Source: Streptococcus mitis (GTDB taxonomy: Bacteria > Bacillota > Bacilli > Lactobacillales > Streptococcaceae). Taken from it: DNA of 64,000 bases. The notes under the pieces were generated by a model. The model did not search any database. It was not told the origin of the DNA and saw only the letters and a list, made by a program, of their open reading frames with translations. Of this stretch, positions 63,070 through 64,000 are shown in pieces. The stretch spans positions 53,992 through 117,991 of the forward strand of contig NZ_JALDTZ010000004.1 of NCBI RefSeq assembly GCF_023109105.1. Direction: 5' to 3'. How positions within the stretch are numbered: position 1 is the stretch's first letter; each line of letters starts with the position of its first letter. The position numbers were made by a program, and so were the translations under genes.

Positions 63070-63758
63070 GAATCCAGCCCTTTCTCAACGGCATTTTTGG
63101 CAGCTTCCTGCTCTGCTAGTTTCTTAGAACGACCTTGACCTTGACCGATACTCTTACCCTCAACAAGAACTTCTACTTCAAAAACCTTATCGTGGGCAGG
63201 ACCTGTTTCAGAAATCACCTGATAACGAATAGCCACATCCCCATTGACCTGTAGTAACTCTTGGAGATGGGTTTTGTAGTCTGTAATCATCTCAAATTCG
63301 CCTGCTTCAACCTTAGGAATCATGACTTGATAGATAAATTCCTTGACCTTGGCCACATCCTTGTCCAAAAGGAGAGCACCAAGAAAGGCTTCGAAGGCAT
63401 CACCAAGAATGGTGTCACGATTGCGCCCCCCAGATTTTTCTTCCCCCTTACCAAGCTTGATAAACTGATCAAACTGGCAATCACGCGCAAAACCAGCCAA
63501 ACTCTCCTCACGGACAATCATAGCACGGAGTTTGGACAAATCACCCTCAGGCTTTTTAGGATATTTTTTATACAGATATTCTGAAATCAATAACTGTAGA
63601 ACAGCGTCTCCTAAAAATTCCAAGCGTTCATTGTGTGAAATTTTTAAGAGGCGATGCTCATTAGCATAACTCGTATGAGTAAAGGCAGTTTCCAGTAACT
63701 TTTTATCTGCAAACTCGATTGCAAAATGGTTCTTTAGTACAGTTTGTAATTCTTTCAT
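63060..63758 (-). CDS. rnc: ribonuclease III
   Basis: The protein has 232 residues. The RNase III signature [17 protein letters not shown] and the second metal site [18 protein letters not shown] are present; residues 160-228 form the dsRNA-binding domain. It processes rRNA and structured mRNAs. GAGG precedes the ATG, and an extended -10 (TGATATAAT) is at 63801-63793. Confidence 0.98.
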   Translation of the reverse strand: MKELQTVLKNHFAIEFADKKLLETAFTHTSYANEHRLLKISHNERLEFLGDAVLQLLISEYLYKKYPKKPEGDLSKLRAMIVREESLAGFARDCQFDQFIKLGKGEEKSGGRNRDTILGDAFEAFLGALLLDKDVAKVKEFIYQVMIPKVEAGEFEMITDYKTHLQELLQVNGDVAIRYQVISETGPAHDKVFEVEVLVEGKSIGQGQGRSKKLAEQEAAKNAVEKGLDSCI

Positions 63759-63792
63759 ACCAACCTCTTTCTAACTGATAACAGTCCTTTTT

Positions 63793-63801
63793 ATTATATC
63801 A
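63793..63801 (-). promoter_or_regulatory. extended -10 promoter of rnc-smc
   Basis: TGATATAAT on the minus strand, 34 bases before the rnc ATG, with a normal ribosome site in between. Confidence 0.7.
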
Positions 63802-63903
63802 AAAAAAGCCCCCTGAGTCACTTTAAAACGGGACTAGAAAGCATTTGGGCATTCTTTAAAATAAGATTTTCAGTTTTAGGGAAAAATTTGAGGCAGGATA
63901 AAG

Positions 63904-63966
63904 AAAAAAGCCCTATTAAAGGCTTCAGAATGTAGACAAACGTCATTTTTGGCGTTTGTCTTTTTT
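63904..63966. terminator. two terminator hairpins upstream of rnc
   Basis: AAAAAAGCCCTATTAAAGGCTT (63904-63925) works on the minus strand for a gene beyond the window. GACAAACG ... CGTTTGTC then TTTTTT (63935-63966) works on the + strand. The remaining sequence between 63759 and 64000 shows no gene. Confidence 0.65.
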
Positions 63967-64000
63967 GCTTTTCAAAAATATTTTGTCTCATCATCTGATA

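Overview
The window is low-GC Firmicute DNA and looks like a mitis-group Streptococcus (S. mitis, S. oralis, S. pseudopneumoniae or S. pneumoniae). The reasons are the pneumococcus-like gene strings (CYTH-prs-nifS-like-rex-GATase-radC-pcrA; coaB-coaC-niaX-niaR-mutX-uvrB; glnPQ-zwf-ftsY-HAD-HAD; tex-sprT-pspC; ribF; smc-rnc), four BOX elements, and extended -10 promoters. From memory, the order differs from TIGR4: these blocks are joined differently and a complete ribose operon sits between niaR and mutX. I therefore lean to a non-pneumococcal mitis-group strain.

Region 1 (1-17.1 kb) is the right part of a temperate siphophage prophage whose structural genes run off the left edge. From the right: tyrosine integrase; a membrane protein with a HIRAN domain; a CI-type S24 repressor; a divergent operator region; a Cro-like gene; a Bro-N antirepressor; replication genes (DnaD-like initiator, DnaC-like loader, SSB); DNA-modification genes (two methyltransferases, one coupled to a half-length HsdS-like gene); MazG-like, YopX and HNH genes; ArpU; a second small recombinase next to a tRNA-like RNA; an HNH nuclease; and the start of the portal gene. 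One gene, a TIR/deoxyribosyltransferase-like protein at 12870-13529, points against the lytic operon and has its own promoter and terminator. No terminase gene is seen between ArpU and the portal gene.

Region 2 (17.1-30.1 kb) is chromosomal: phosphate/nucleotide and NAD-linked genes (CYTH, prs, cysteine desulfurase, rex), DNA repair (radC, pcrA), one-carbon metabolism (fhs), and CoA and niacin supply (coaB, coaC, an ECF S component, niaX, niaR).

Region 3 (30.2-36.2 kb) is a complete rbsRKDACB ribose operon. It lies between two 208-bp direct repeats, each holding the niaR 3' end plus the mutX 3' end, so the whole cassette looks like a recombinational insertion that duplicated its target.

Region 4 (36.2-64 kb) is core chromosome: mutX, uvrB, a CPBP protease, glnPQ, zwf, ftsY, two HAD phosphatases, a VIT1-type transporter, a BceAB-like ABC pair with a 37-codon leader gene, pspC, sprT, tex, a two-gene YraQ/TIGR03943-type permease operon, an AbrB-Doc toxin-antitoxin pair beside a decayed hsdM-like remnant, ribF, smc and rnc. 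coaB, tex and ribF each have a -10 box exactly 6 bases before the ATG, which predicts leaderless mRNAs.
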